From NCBI GenBank assembly GCA_963971575.1, contig OZ020616.1, forward strand, positions 9,905,934 through 9,969,933: DNA of 64,000 nt, given 5' to 3'. Source of the DNA: Liopterus haemorrhoidalis. Its lineage: Eukaryota; Arthropoda; Insecta; Coleoptera; Dytiscidae. Of the stretch, positions 44,078-55,685 are shown piece after piece. Positions within the stretch are counted from its first letter, which is position 1. The number at the start of each line of letters is the position of its first letter. The notes under the pieces are model-generated. The model worked only from the letters and a program-made list of their open reading frames with translations. It was not told where the DNA came from and ran no database searches. The position numbers were made by a program, and so were the translations under genes.

Positions 44078-44879
44078 CATAATCTATATTATATTAAAAA
44101 AAGTTTTTAAATGTTTTAGCCTTTGCGCGTCTTATGGCTCACCCTGTATACTACTGTTCACTTTAGCCAGGCTCTGTCTTAGTCCAGCTTTATATATTTT
44201 TCCAAAATTGTTTCTCTCGTATTTAATTTTTAAAATATTTAAATCGTTCATGGTCACGTATGTAGGAATAATTAAAAAAACATAAATATTAAAGAGAAAA
44301 GCCACGGAAGGTCAAAATAAAACAAAAACTGTCAGAAACTGCTGACACTTTTTGCCTCAAGATATTTATGTTGAAAGTACAAACAAACCAACATTTGCGG
44401 ATGTCGAAAACAGTCGGCAGTTTCATACAACTTTGTCATTAGAACAAATTGGAGCATGACGTTTACTACAAGTTTTACAAAAACTCTAAGACAAAATTAT
44501 CAATACTACAACACTAAAATTAAACCAAAATCGTAAAGATCACAAATATGTATAAAACACCTTGGGCGAGAACTAAACAGGATGTATCAAGATCAATTTT
44601 TCTTAAAAACGCGACGTGCGAGCATGTTGGGGAAATAATTAGTAACCAAATTTTACATAAAAAAATCGAATGGTAGTATTAAAATATTTCGGAATAAACC
44701 AGAAGTACAGAACATCAAGAACAATTTTGATATTTTAAATGAGGACGTATTTGGATCCATTCAGGAAAACTAATTCTAGAAGAGATGCACAACTTCGAAC
44801 TATATTTGGCCAAAAGATGTTGCACAGACACTGTGAAAACCTATAAGCAGGAGCTGTTTGGTCACTTTACATGTTTCAC
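44078..44879. other. Unassigned
   Basis: AT-rich, no recognisable content; it may include damaged 5' sequence of the adjoining non-LTR element, but I see no RT motif here. Confidence 0.35.
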
Positions 44880-46315
44880 TTCACCGACAATATCAAATTC
44901 CTTGAAATTACAATAAACAAAAAACTGAACTGGAAAAATCACATCAACCAACTGAAGACATACTGCACAAGGAGACTGAATATAATATAGGTATTAGGAC
45001 ACCAGACATGGGAGCGGACAAACTGACATTGCTGAAAGAGTATAAAACACTAATCCTTTCGAAGATTGATTATGGATGCTTAGTCTACGTTAAAGCCGGC
45101 AAGACAATACTAAAACTGCTGGACACAATACACCATGCAGCTATTAGAATTGCTACAGGCACTTACAGAACCAGCCCCATAGCTAGTATCTTGAATGAAG
45201 CAGGCGAACCAACGCTTCAAGAAAGAAGGCAAAAACTAGCTATGATGTACGTCACTAACATGGCCGCGAAACCGTAAAACCCTGCTTATAACACCATATT
45301 CAAAAGAGCAGACCAGGGTAACGAACTGGAAACGAAATTCAAAAACAAAACCCAACAGTATATTAGCAATATCCTACAAATATTTAATACACAAATCCCA
45401 AAACCTGAACCGTCTTCCTTCCACAAAACTCCTCCTTGGCTACTTACCGAACTCCATTTAAATATCGACCTTCAACAGCATAACAAAATCCAGCACTCCA
45501 ACACAACAAATTGTCAACAGACAGAAAACACCTGCAATATCGCCATAGTGACAGATGACAGCACTAGACCGTACCGTCTCCCAATCACAGTCGGCATGCA
45601 CCAAGCTGAAGCTGAAGCAATATCAAGAATCCTGGATATTGTACACAGGACCAACGACCAGCACTCTGCTATCTGTTCAGACTCACTAAGCACAATTTTG
45701 TACTAGACTCACTAAGCACAATTTTGGCGCTAAGAAACAACTACAGCCCCAGAAAATCCCACCATCCAGAAAATCCAGGACAAAGTGCACAGCATTTTAA
45801 CACTTGGTAAAACTGTAGTATTCATCTGGACCCTAGTATATGAAGGCATACAGGGCAACGAAGCAGCAAACTCAGCAGCCATATCTAACCCCACAGAAAA
45901 GGAGGTCCTACAGATTTTCAAGGACATAACCCTCATAAAGCAGACCATAAAAAACAGGCTTTACCAGAACCGACTCAGCAAGCAGGTAAACACTACTGAA
46001 AACAAACTACGTACGATAAAAGAAGACATTCGGTCATGGACAATCGAAAACAACAGACGTGAACAAATCATAATGTCCAGATTGAGAAATGGACATACGA
46101 AACATACCCACGAACACATAATGGCTGGATTACAAAGCAAGTTTTGCGACACATACTATAAGACACATACTGATTGATTGTCAACTTTTTTAACCCGAGC
46201 GGACTATGCACAGAATACCACAAAACTTAAAAGAAGCCCTAAAACAAGGCCCGATTATGACCAGAAACATACTGGACTACCTAAAAAACATAAATTTTTA
46301 CAATAAAATATAATA
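44880..46315 (+). pseudogene. Non-LTR retrotransposon ORF2, RT thumb to C-terminus, decayed
   Basis: In order: NIKFLEITINKKLNWKNHIN (the FLGxxxDxxLxWxxHI block, 44900-44960); LLKEYKTLILSKIDYGCLVY then AAIRIATGTYRTSPIASILN and GEPTLQERRQKLAMMY (thumb, 45020-45270); AIVTDDSTRPYR and GMHQAEAEAISRIL, CSDSLSTI (RNase H acidic blocks, 45540-45700); YEGIQGNEAANSAA (RNase H end, ~45840); RREQIIMSRLRNGHTKHT (~46050), ending near 46315. It carries several stops and a 24-bp local duplication at 45680-45725 (ACTCACTAAGCACAATTTTG twice). RNase H after RT fits I/R1/LOA-like groups. The fragment at 1426-1935 is the same family. Confidence 0.85.
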
Positions 46316-46432
46316 AGCTCAACCAAAAATGTATAATATGTAATTCATGTCATGTAAAATCGTATCAAATGTTAAATAATATATACAATTATGGCACAGA
46401 CACAAAAAAAGTTTCACATACAGAATTACGGA

Positions 46433-46605
46433 AAGATCATTACTACGGAATATCGTAGCTTTGTAGAAATGGAGTATAGCTGTGACTTCCAGACTTCTCT
46501 GAGAGTGCCCTAAGCATACTCGGCTGTCCAGATACGGTTTTCAACGTCAAACAAAGCTCCTCCTTGACCGCTAATTACACAGCTGAGGTAGATGTATTTA
46601 TTTGG
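46433..46605 (-). pseudogene. RTE-like RT C-terminal fragment
   Basis: The minus strand reads KYIYLSCVISGQGGALFDVE, NRIWTAEYA, stop, then GTLREVWKSQLYSISTKLR. This is the segment following RT motif E in RTE-type elements (the YLGSxVSxDGG...R..KA..A...L..IW block). One in-frame stop; nothing else of the element is attached. Confidence 0.65.
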
Positions 46606-46702
46606 TTCTTTTATAGAAGAATCTTCAAAATTAAATGGATTTTGGTTGGGTGTATTTAATCTCCGATTCTGTTATTTAACTTAAACATAGGCTATAATTA
46701 TT

Positions 46703-48597
46703 CTAGTACCCCCTTTCCAACTATAATTCAGATTAATAAATTATATTTCAGAAAGCGTTAAATATAATTCAGATTAGTAATTTGTATTTCAGAAAGCGTC
46801 AGTTGTAATTTAAATTAGTAAATTGTAATTCAGAAAGCCTCAAATGAAATTCAGATTTGTAATTTGTATTTTTGAAAACATCATTTGTAATTCAGATTAG
46901 TAAATTATAATTCAGAATGCGTCAATTGTAATTCAGATTAGTAAAATGTAATTCAGAAAGTGTCAATTGTAATTCAGATTAATAAATTGTAATTCAGAAA
47001 GCGTTAAATGGAATTCAGATTAGTAAAATGTAATTCAGAAAGTGTCAATTGTAATTCAGATTAGTAAATTGTAATTCAGATAGTGTCAAATGTAATACAG
47101 ATTAGTAATTTGTATTTTAGAACGCGTCATTTGTAATTTAGATTAGTAAATTGTAATTTAGAAAGCATAAATTGAAATCCAGAAACTGTCCATTGAAATT
47201 CAGAAAATAATAAGTTGACATATAATTGTGATAGTAAATAAACGTTTTTTTTTTTTTTTTGTCAGATGAAAATTTTTGTGGTATATATCCTAACATTCTT
47301 ATTTTAAATTCTTATTAGAATTGATATTTTCTGAATTACAATTGACGTTTTCTGAATTACAATTTACTATGAAATCTGATTTAAACTGTCACTTTCTGAA
47401 ACAAAATTAACACTTTATGCATCAGTGGCGCTCCAAAAATGAAGAAAATAAACACACTAGAAAATTGTATTACCACAGTCCTAAGTAAATACATGTATTT
47501 AAAAATAGCAATATACAATTCAAAATATCAACAAAAAAAAAACACAGTGTTTCACTCAAAAATGATACGCTACTGAACACACCAAAAGCATGAGAAACAA
47601 TAGTTTAATAGTTTATTGCAGCAATAAAGACATAAGAAATTCGAACGTTTCAGTGATTCAAATGGACATTGTTTTAATCTATATTAAATACAAATATAGA
47701 GCTGAGCGACTGTTTTCTTATATCGTACCGAAGCGGAGTATATAAATATAGTGCAAATTTATTGAATTTTGAAAAATAACACATGATAGATGTTTAGTGG
47801 TTTCATTCAAATAAAAATATGAATTACAGTCACTTATTAAACGGACAGTACTCTGCATAGATCGTGTGTAGTGCAGGCGCACCACCGGGGGGGGGGGGGG
47901 GACAAGAGCTCCAAAAACAAGTGGTTTTTACATGTTTTTGTCAAAATATAATTGATGAGCCCCTCCCCAATTGATTTTGATAAAATAGAGAGATGAGGAC
48001 CTTTTTTTTAGATCACTTATAATTTAGAAGAGAACCTTATTCATAATTTAAATAATTTTGTCTGCTGGGATAAAAAGTTCCTGTGTGTGCACTTGTTTTG
48101 TATTACAATTTACTAATGTGAATTTCAAGTGACACATCCTGAATTATAATTTACTATTCTGAATTACAAATGACACTTTATGAATTACAATTTACTAACC
48201 TGAATTAAGAGTGACCCAAAGATCGATGGAGAAATCAACACTAGGAATTAGTCTACCTGTTCGATAAACAAATGAGTGGATTCGAGAGCAAATAAAAGTA
48301 GGAGACGACATCGAAAGAATATCTCGTCTTAAATTGAATTGAGCTGGACATTCCAAGAGAAACAGAGGCAGAACTGGAAATCTAAAGCACAAGATCGTTT
48401 CGAAGGGAAAAAGCTTGGGGAAGCCTTGATTCAGTAGTGGACAAGAAAGGCTGATGATGATGAACCTGAATTACAAATGATACTTTCTAAATTACATTTT
48501 ACTAGTCTAAGTTACAAATGATACTGTCTGAATTACAATTTACAAATCTGAATTACAACTGACGCTTTCTGACATACAATTGGAAAAGGTGTAATAG
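46703..48597. mobile_element. Fold-back element with arms made of ~40-45-bp tandem repeats
   Basis: The left arm (46703-47210) is repeats of GTAATTCAGATTAGTAAATT and GTAATTCAGAAAGCGTCAAT. The right portions (47330-47415 and 48100-48580) hold the same repeats inverted (CTGAATTACAATTTACTA, AATTGACGCTTTCTG). The outer ends CTAGTACCCCCTTTCC and GGAAAAGGTGTAATAG are approximate inverted repeats. The middle contains CAGTGGCGCTCC and a G run (47888-47902) of other repeat ends. A non-LTR fragment lies inside the right arm. Confidence 0.7.
48208..48463 (+). pseudogene. RTE-like non-LTR 3' end inside the fold-back arm
   Basis: The frame gives TNEWIREQIKVGDDIERISR then LKLN, stop, AGHSKRNRGRTGN, the conserved C-terminal segment (NEWIRxxTxVxDxxxRIxxLKWxWAGH). 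The 3' end AGAAAGGCTGATGATGATGA is the TGA-repeat tail typical of such elements. It is flanked on both sides by ACCTGAATTA, which may be a TSD but is also the fold-back repeat itself. Confidence 0.7.
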
Positions 48598-49188
48598 AGG
48601 TCTTATGAATGATTGCACACGGGCGGCTTTTGCATTCTATTCTAGTAAAAGGCAGTCTTATGAAAATTTGCACACGTGGCTGAAATCCACGCAGCGACCC
48701 TGGTGAGATATCCAAATAATGGTCTCATTGTCGTTATGAGAACTTTCTGATTTCCCCGTATATCTTTCCATTCGTATATAAAACTTTCCATTCATTTTAA
48801 ATATATGAAAAAAGTGTCACAAAAGTATTTTATTTAGAATTAAAATGAAAAGTGTCAAAAAAGTAGTATTTATGATATCTTTTCCAAGGTAGACGATCTT
48901 ACAGGTCACATAAAAGAAATTCTATTTGCAAATATCTCCGAAAAAACCTTATCCCTGGGTAAAACTCCAGTGAACTTGAAACATCCTGTACGTATGAGTG
49001 TATGTGTGAGTGTATCTCAATAGCGTGCGGTACGTTTTGTCGCGGGGGGATCTGAATCAGCAAGAATTATTTAGAGGTATTAATCATTATCGGGCACCTA
49101 GTAGACAGAATAATATGGCTTAGAGATGAAGACAAATTAAATGTAGTGCCAAAGAAGTCAGTTTGGTGGCATAACAACCGGTAGTATA
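48598..49188. other. Unassigned
   Basis: No gene or recognisable element. AAAAAAGTGTCAC/AAAAGTGTC repeats at 48808-48860 are short and local. Confidence 0.35.
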
Positions 49189-49510
49189 CGAGGGTAACCT
49201 TTCAAATTTTTACAAAAACTAAAAAAGAAATTTTTTTGGAACAAACTGTTTTTGCTTTCTTAAATATTCGCCTTCAAGATTTATACACGTGTTCAAACCA
49301 ATTCTCGAATCATTTTTTCCACTCTGAAGTTGGCATCTCAAAAACATGGTTTTCCAAGGTCTTAATAGTTCTTGAGGTGATCGCTGTCCACGTATTTTTT
49401 GTTTGACTTTGTGAAACAAAAAAGTCGTTAGGGGATAAATCAGGTGTTCACCGCAACTGAATTTGGTGCAGCAAAACTTCCATGTTTGGCACATAATCTT
49501 GCCATTTGAC
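49189..49510 (-). pseudogene. Mariner transposase C-terminal fragment with terminus
   Basis: The 3' terminus CGAGGGTAACCTTTC is at 49189 next to TA. The minus strand reads a disturbed PDLSPNDFF (third Asp block, ~49425-49445), VKQKIRGQR, then frame-shifted ENHVF-type and INLEGEYLRKQKQFVPKKFL. Same family as 36845-37070 and 58852-59960. Inactive. Confidence 0.8.
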
Positions 49511-49555
49511 TCTCAATATCGTCCTTTTTTTATGCATTTTTGATGGAATCTTTTT

Positions 49556-49609
49556 AGTTTTTAGGGTTTTGTAGGTATGACCAAAAAACCCTTATACCGT
49601 CATTTTGTC

Positions 49610-49663
<54 letters not shown>

Positions 49664-50487
49664 TCGGAAAAATTGTAGCCAAATGGCTAAACCTAGAGAG
49701 TTGAAATTTGGTATGCTTATGCAACTCTTTGACCCGCACATAGGAAAAATACTAAAACATCTAAAAAACATACCCCCCTAAAAATATAAACAAATATGTG
49801 CTCATCGAAAATAAAAATATTTTTTTATAATTCTGAGTATGGTATCAAATGAAAGCCCTTGTTACGTAGATTAACGATCAAATTTTTATTTTTGCAAAAT
49901 AAATTATTTTGAAGCGATTTTTGCCAAAATTGTGCAAAAAAAATTTTGTCCCACACCCTGTAGCCCAGATGGTTTAAACTAAAAATTTAAAAAAATTCTA
50001 AGTAATGTATATTGGTGTGAACCGAAATAGTACAACAGGAATTTTTGATCAGATTATGTTTTCGGAATTTTTTTTTGTGGTTTTTGGTTCACAAAGTACA
50101 AAAGTTATACCAATGTAAGACACTCGCATGCAAGGCGTGCGATAGCGTAATGGGTTAGAGCACTGGTGTCGTAAGCTAAAATGCGCTGGAAACGAAGGGT
50201 TTCGAGTTCGAGTTTTTTTTGCATTTTTATTATGTTGAAATTATTTTGTCAAAATTCTAGTTATATTTTGACAAATGTTGTATTTAATTTTTAAGAGCGT
50301 CAATTTAATAACCAGTCTTATTATATGATTAACAGACGATAAATTATTTTAAAAATATCGTTCATTTTGCCGTGATTACTACAAAGTAAAATTTGTCCTA
50401 CACACTCAGCATACCGCCTTCACTTATTATATACCTGCGAAACCCTGAAATGTGTGAATATTCACACTTCACATCAATTTTTTACCT
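49556..50487 (-). mobile_element. Rep-A copy 2
   Basis: Reverse orientation: the head palindrome GTGTGAATATTCACAC is at 50452-50467, the tRNA-like module at 50136-50213, the GTCCCACACCCTGTAGCC block at 49949-49966, a CTGT microsatellite at 49611-49662 and the end TTTAGGGTTTTGTAGGTATG at 49559-49578. The order is identical to copy 1. No ORF of note; the GACA-rich frame is a microsatellite translation. Confidence 0.7.
50136..50213 (+). other. tRNA-like module inside Rep-A copy 2
   Basis: GATAGCGTAATGGGTTAGAG then CACTGGTGTCGTAAGC, and the B-box-like GGGTTTCGAGTTCGAG. It is the same module type as in copy 1. A proper acceptor stem is not seen. Confidence 0.55.
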
Positions 50488-50568
50488 TGTACATCATTAT
50501 ATTTGTTTTAAACTATAAATCTCGGCAGTTCTATATAGATGTTCTTAGAGCACCGAAGACCTGATATG

Positions 50569-51614
50569 TAGAGCCCTGCGCGGATAACCTTTTCTGTATC
50601 CATATCCGATCCGCACCCACAACTTTTGAAAATACTAAATCCAGATCGCAAAAATATCCGCACAATCCGTTTAACAGGTTTTGCTGTCAGTTTGGAAAGA
50701 AATAACATGTTTCGCCTTATTTGGTAATCTCTGCTCTAAAACACTACTGAAAATTTTTGGATTTACCAGTTTATATATTACTAACCTAACCTAAGGGACG
50801 CCAAAAGTTTTAGGGCTTAGATGCGCTAATAACTTTGAAATCTAGAGAGACACAACAATTTGAGGGGGGGGGGGGGCTAAGCGTCCATTTTCGTAGGGAG
50901 CAGGTGGCGTGCTGCTCATGAAATACGTGTTGGTACTGTAAAGTATCATATTAGTGTCAACTAACAACTCACTCACTAAATTAAAAAAAAAAAATCAGAA
51001 AATTTACTTGGTAGAAGGTGCTTCATATTTTTGTGACCTAGTAATTCTCTTACGCCATTTCGCGTATACGTTAGGCAATGCAAATTTTTCAAATAGCAAC
51101 GTGAGATTTTTAAAATTTTTGTAATCAGCAAGATTTTTTACTTCGGGTAGTATAAAAAAAGAAAAATTACATAATAAATTTTTCGAGAAAAATTTATATA
51201 GGTAAATTTTGGTATTTAAATAAAACAGTTTTATGTAAAAAAGCGTTTATTAGATTTATTTTCTATATTCAATAATAAAAAGAAAGTTATGTTGATTGTC
51301 TCAATTCAGTCTCGATCATGGACAATTGTCTTAATAACAATAACATAGAGTGAGATTGAATGCTACAAAATATCACATGTGTATACAGACAACCAAAGAT
51401 AACCCAGGACTGTGTAGTGAGAACACAATCACATGTTTCTCCGAAAGTAACCGAAGAACTGATGTTCACGCGGATATTGCAGATAAGCGGATATGAAATT
51501 TATCCGCATCCGATTCACATCCGCATGGTTTAAATGATAATTAATCCACATCCGCAGAAAAATTGCGGATATCCGCGGATAATCCGCGGGTACCGGCGGA
51601 TTTGCAGGGCTCTA
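50569..51614. mobile_element. hAT element (1046 bp), non-coding, 8-bp TSD
   Basis: The exact target CTGATATG lies on both sides (50561-50568, 51615-51622). Termini TAGAGCCCTGC...GCAGGGCTCTA are inverted. Subterminal GCGGATA/TATCCGC motifs occur many times at both ends (e.g. GCGGATATCCGCGGATAATC), a typical hAT arrangement. A 13-base G run is at 50864-50877. No transposase. Confidence 0.88.
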
Positions 51615-51622
51615 CTGATATG

Positions 51623-52407
51623 CAGCGGATATTCTTTGTGACACTTCATCATCAAACGAACTGTTGCAAGATCGTTTATTATTATAACCATTATAATTAT
51701 TTAATTACACTTGTGTTTAATTACAATTTAACAGGAGGGGAGTACTCGGCGTTACGAAAATTTTCGAAGGCATACACAGATGTTGAAACATTGGAGAACA
51801 ATACTTTAGCACAACTCGATAAATTCATAAAACTTATTTTAACAAATTTGTTGAACAAATTTTATCATGGTGAGTTTTGAACGCCATTGGTATCCTACCC
51901 CAATTCACATGTGTATGTGTATAGGTGTCCTACCCCAACATATATGCAGAGATATCTTTTTCTGCGCCTCTTGTGCGTGTGTATATTTCCATGTATGTGC
52001 TTGCAGTGGTGTGTGTGCCCAAGGGAAATGTGAATATTCTGCAGTATGGTAACGCAAATCGCGGCAAATCTTACTTTCGCCACACGTTCCTTCCCAAGAC
52101 TCAACAATATGAATGATAATATTTTTTGCATTGATAAATGTTGAAAAGTTTTGCCGTTTGAATAAGAACTACTTCTTTAAAAGTGACCAGTTATGAATAA
52201 ATTTCAACAAAAAATCAAGAATAGATAATAAATTTTTGTAAGAGGTCTATTTGAATACTGGTCATAGAATTTTGATATCAGTAATGGACGTTTTATTACA
52301 TATAAAATCATTCCTATCATAAATATACTTCCTCCATTTCTGTAATACAGGATATGTTAAAATTATGTTAACATTATATAGAATAAATATTTGAATTTTA
52401 CTTTCAG
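51623..52407. other. Unassigned
   Basis: The 105-aa frame 51563-51880 begins inside the hAT end and has no motif. 51895-52030 is GT-rich simple-looking sequence. No gene is supported. Confidence 0.4.
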
Positions 52408-52532
52408 ATATAATGGCAGATACTTTAACGCAAGAAGAAAAAAAATTGGTAGCAAGCGTGCACGCTTGCTACCATGGTGGAACTTCCACCATGGTGGAAG
52501 TTTTTCGTTCTCAAGTCGTTGCTTGTAAGTAG
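52408..52532 (+). CDS. Small exon-like frame with overlapping palindromes
   Basis: A splice-acceptor-like TTTTACTTTCAG ends at 52407. The ATG at 52413 opens MADTLTQEEKKLVASVHACY, and a donor-like GTAAGT lies at 52525 just before the in-frame stop at 52530. Two palindromes lie within: 26 bp at 52448-52473 and 22 bp at 52481-52502. A third, CCATGGTGGAA around one C, overlaps both. They keep the frame open but look like an insertion into it. No homology is recognised; it could be a TE or host exon, or chance. Confidence 0.3.
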
Positions 52533-52799
52533 TTCCAAGAACAATTTCCAAGCACAAATCAACTGGTTCACAAAATGTTCTACCTGATCCGGGCTTTATC
52601 GGTTTTTATTGTGAACACAAAGGAATTTGTCGAATTTGCATGGACACGTTCGAGGTAGTTTTGACGTTCGCAAGCATGTACGTTTAACACACAGTTTACT
52701 TAACCTAGAGTAGATAGCATATGTTAGTTAATTAATTATTTTCATCCCGATGGAGTTTCGCAAATCATACTGTATTTTTAGCAAAATGTATTTATATAG

Positions 52800-54469
52800 T
52801 AGTCCAGGGCGGATCTGTTCTGAGATGGATGTTGAGAGGGGGCACGCTAATTTTTGCAGAAATTGCTTCGAAATAACTCACATAACAATAATTGAGTTAT
52901 CCTCCCCGCCAAAAAGTTCGGGAACATTGTTTAAAAATTGAAAATATTAAAAAATTAAGAAAAAAATCATTTTTTTTCTTCTTTTTGAGCCCATAGCTGT
53001 GAAATTATTCATTTCTGAGAAAAGTTATGAGGAAATAAAAGTTTCGTAATTAAATTTTCTACAAGATAGGATTATTTAGAAATTTCAAAAATTGTTAAAC
53101 TTTCTGCAAAATAGCAATAACTGCTGAAAAAAACACTAAAAAACATGTGTTTGCATTTTACTTTTTTTAATGACTTGTATTGTACTTAGGATCTCCAAAT
53201 TTCACCCTGTAAAACTTTATGATATGATAAAACAACACTGTAAATTTCATTAGGATCGGTTCGATAGGTTTTGCAACATAATTTTGCAATCCAGGATTTG
53301 CAAAAAAAAATTGCAATTTTTCAAAATATTGCAGGACGCAAAGTAAAGCAAATAGAAGGTTGAAAATTTTTTTACATATAGAAGAACACTTCACCTTTCA
53401 TTTGCAATTTGCAGAATTGAAATCGGTTAATTAGGACGGCGTTGGGAATTTTTTAAAACAATGTTAAAATTTTTTTGTTATAAACAAATTGAATATCTTT
53501 GCAACTAAACAACCAAAATTAACTTATAAAAGCTCATTGGAAAGGTCTTTGAAAGACGCTTTAAAAAAAAAAAAGAGTGAGCTTATTTCAATTAGTTTAT
53601 TTTTTATTGTTTATAACTTTATTGCAATTGACGCTCAACTTTGAAGACGTGTATCTCGGAAACAAATTGACATGACCTCACTTTTTTTTTTTTTTTAAAG
53701 CGTCTTTCAAAGACCTTTCCAATGAGCTTTTATAAGTTAATTTTGGTTGTTTAGTTGCAAAGATATTCAATTTGTTTATAACAAAAAAATTTTAACATTG
53801 TTTTAAAAAATTCCCAACGCCGTCCTAATTAACCGATTTCAATTCTGCAAATTGAAAATGAAAGGTGAAGTGTTCTTCTATATGTAAAAAAATTTTCAAC
53901 CTTCTATCTGCTTTACTTTGCGTCCTGCAATATTTTGAAAAATTGCATTTTTTTTTTGCAAATCCTGGATTGCAAAATTATTTTGCAAAACCTATCGAAC
54001 CGATCCTAATGAAATTTACAGTGTTGTTTTATCATATCATAAAGTTTTACAGGGTGAAATTTGGAGATCCTAAGTACAATACAAGTCATTAAAAAAAGTA
54101 AAATGCAAACACATGTTTTTTAGTGTTTTTTTCAGCAGTTATTGCTATTTTGCAGAAAGTTTAACAATTTTTGAAATTTCTAAATAATCCTATCTTGTAG
54201 GAAATTTAATTACGAAACTTTTATTTCCTCATAATTTTTCTCAGAAATGAATAATTTCACAGCTATGGGCTCAAAAAGAAGAAAAAAAATGATTTTGTTC
54301 TTAATTTTTTAACATTTTCAATTTTTAAACAATGTTCCCGAACTTTTTGGCGGGGAGGATAAGTCAATTATTGTTATGTGAGTTATTTCGAAGCAATTTC
54401 TGCAAAAATTAGCGTGCCCCCTCTCAACATCCACATGTCGTAGTATTTTTACAGATCCGCCCTGGACTA
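52800..54469. mobile_element. Near-perfect 1.67-kb palindrome (fold-back element)
   Basis: Arms 52800-53581 and 53677-54469 are inverted copies with few differences, around a 95-bp unique loop. The ends are TAGTCCAGGGCGGATCTG and its complement. The arms encode the same meaningless 75-aa frame on opposite strands (53167-53394 and 53865-54092), a direct result of the symmetry. The flanks (..ATAG / TAG..) allow a 2- or 3-bp target, TA or TAG. No transposase. Confidence 0.92.
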
Positions 54470-54594
54470 TAGTGTTTAAGAGAAATTATTAGAGCATAAG
54501 GTCCTAATATGGGCCCTTTATTTAATATGGGCCTCCAAAGAAAATCTTTTAATACGAGTATAGCTAACACCATCTTTTAGCAATAGCTTAAAAC

Positions 54595-55583
54595 CAGGGA
54601 TGGGGAGTCGGAGTCGGAGTCGGGAGTCGGGAGTCGAGGAGTCGAAGCTTTTTGGAGGAGTCGGAGTCGGAGTCGGGAGTCGGAAAAAGTTATCGACTCC
54701 CGACTCTTTGATTACATATTTATCAAGGATGAGAACAATCCGAAAACGAAAGTAAAATACCATACTACCAGAATTTTTTAAAGTACGGAAACAGGAACGA
54801 CATTTTTTCTCTGTTCATGAACGAAAATGAAATTAAAAATATTCAATTCCGGTTTCCTTCACGCTTTCCAGTTAAAAATTTAATTAATTTTTAGTCATAT
54901 CTAATTTTTCTTTTTCTGTATACTTTGTTTATTATGTTAAAACGAAACTAAACTGGATTTTTATTTTCTCAAGTTGTAACGGGCTTTGTGATTATTTTAT
55001 GTTTCATGTTGGCAGCTAAAATTTATATGTCAAAAGAAAAAAGTGACATGTTATGAAAAATAAAGTATAGTCTGTTCCAAACGATTAGGCGGAACTAGAT
55101 TTTCGGTTAGTTCCGCCTAATCGTTTGGAACAGACTAACCGAAAATCAGACTAACCGAAAATCTAGTTCCGCCTAAACCAAAGGAACAGACTTTATAAAA
55201 ATGACTCAATAGTCAAGATGAAATGAAAATGACATTTTATAAAAACAGCTCACCCAAACCCAAGATATTTAATGTAAGTATAGTCTGTGTCTTTGGTTTA
55301 AGCGGAATTAGATATCGAAATCTACTAACTTTTAAGGATTGAATGAAGCTTTGTATCATTTTGTTTAACAAAAGCCCACTTTGATAGTTAAAAAGTGAAC
55401 TCGTGATAAATTAAGAAAATAAAAATTCCATTTAGTTCCGCTTAAACATTTGGAATAGACTTTACAATTTACCAGTGAAAGGAGTCGGGAGTCGGAGTCT
55501 GAGTCAGAGTCGATTTTCGAAAATACCGACTCCGGAGTCGAGAGTCGGGAGTCGATAATTTTTCTGTCGACTCCCCATCCCTG
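54595..55583. mobile_element. hAT element (989 bp) nested in the DD41D element
   Basis: The exact 8-bp TSD CTTAAAAC (54587-54594, 55584-55591) and ends CAGGGATGGGGAGTCGGAGT / CCGACTCCCCATCCCTG define it. GAGTCGG repeats occupy both subterminal regions. The interior holds a palindromic cluster (55073-55197) and AGTCTGTG/TAGACTTT inverted ends of a smaller MITE. Confidence 0.9.
55073..55197. repeat. Compound palindrome in the hAT interior
   Basis: AGTCTGTTCCAAACGATTAG, then GCGGAACTAGATTTTCGGTT, is followed by its complement, then by two CTAACCGAAAATC units and a further AGTTCCGCCTAAACCAAAGG. This gives nested alternative hairpins. A related half is at 55279-55316 and 55433-55465. Confidence 0.75.
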
Positions 55584-55685
55584 CTTAAAACACACCTACC
55601 TTTCGTTCAACAATTTTACAAATTTAGTGCGTTTATTTTAATTTGCAACATAGGCGATTTAAGTGTATCTTTTTCATTCAAAAAA

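Noticed and set aside
53167..54092. Identical 75-aa frames on opposite strands (53167-53394 and 53865-54092)
   Set aside because: They are mirror images produced by the 1.67-kb palindrome, AT-rich, with no recognisable domain.
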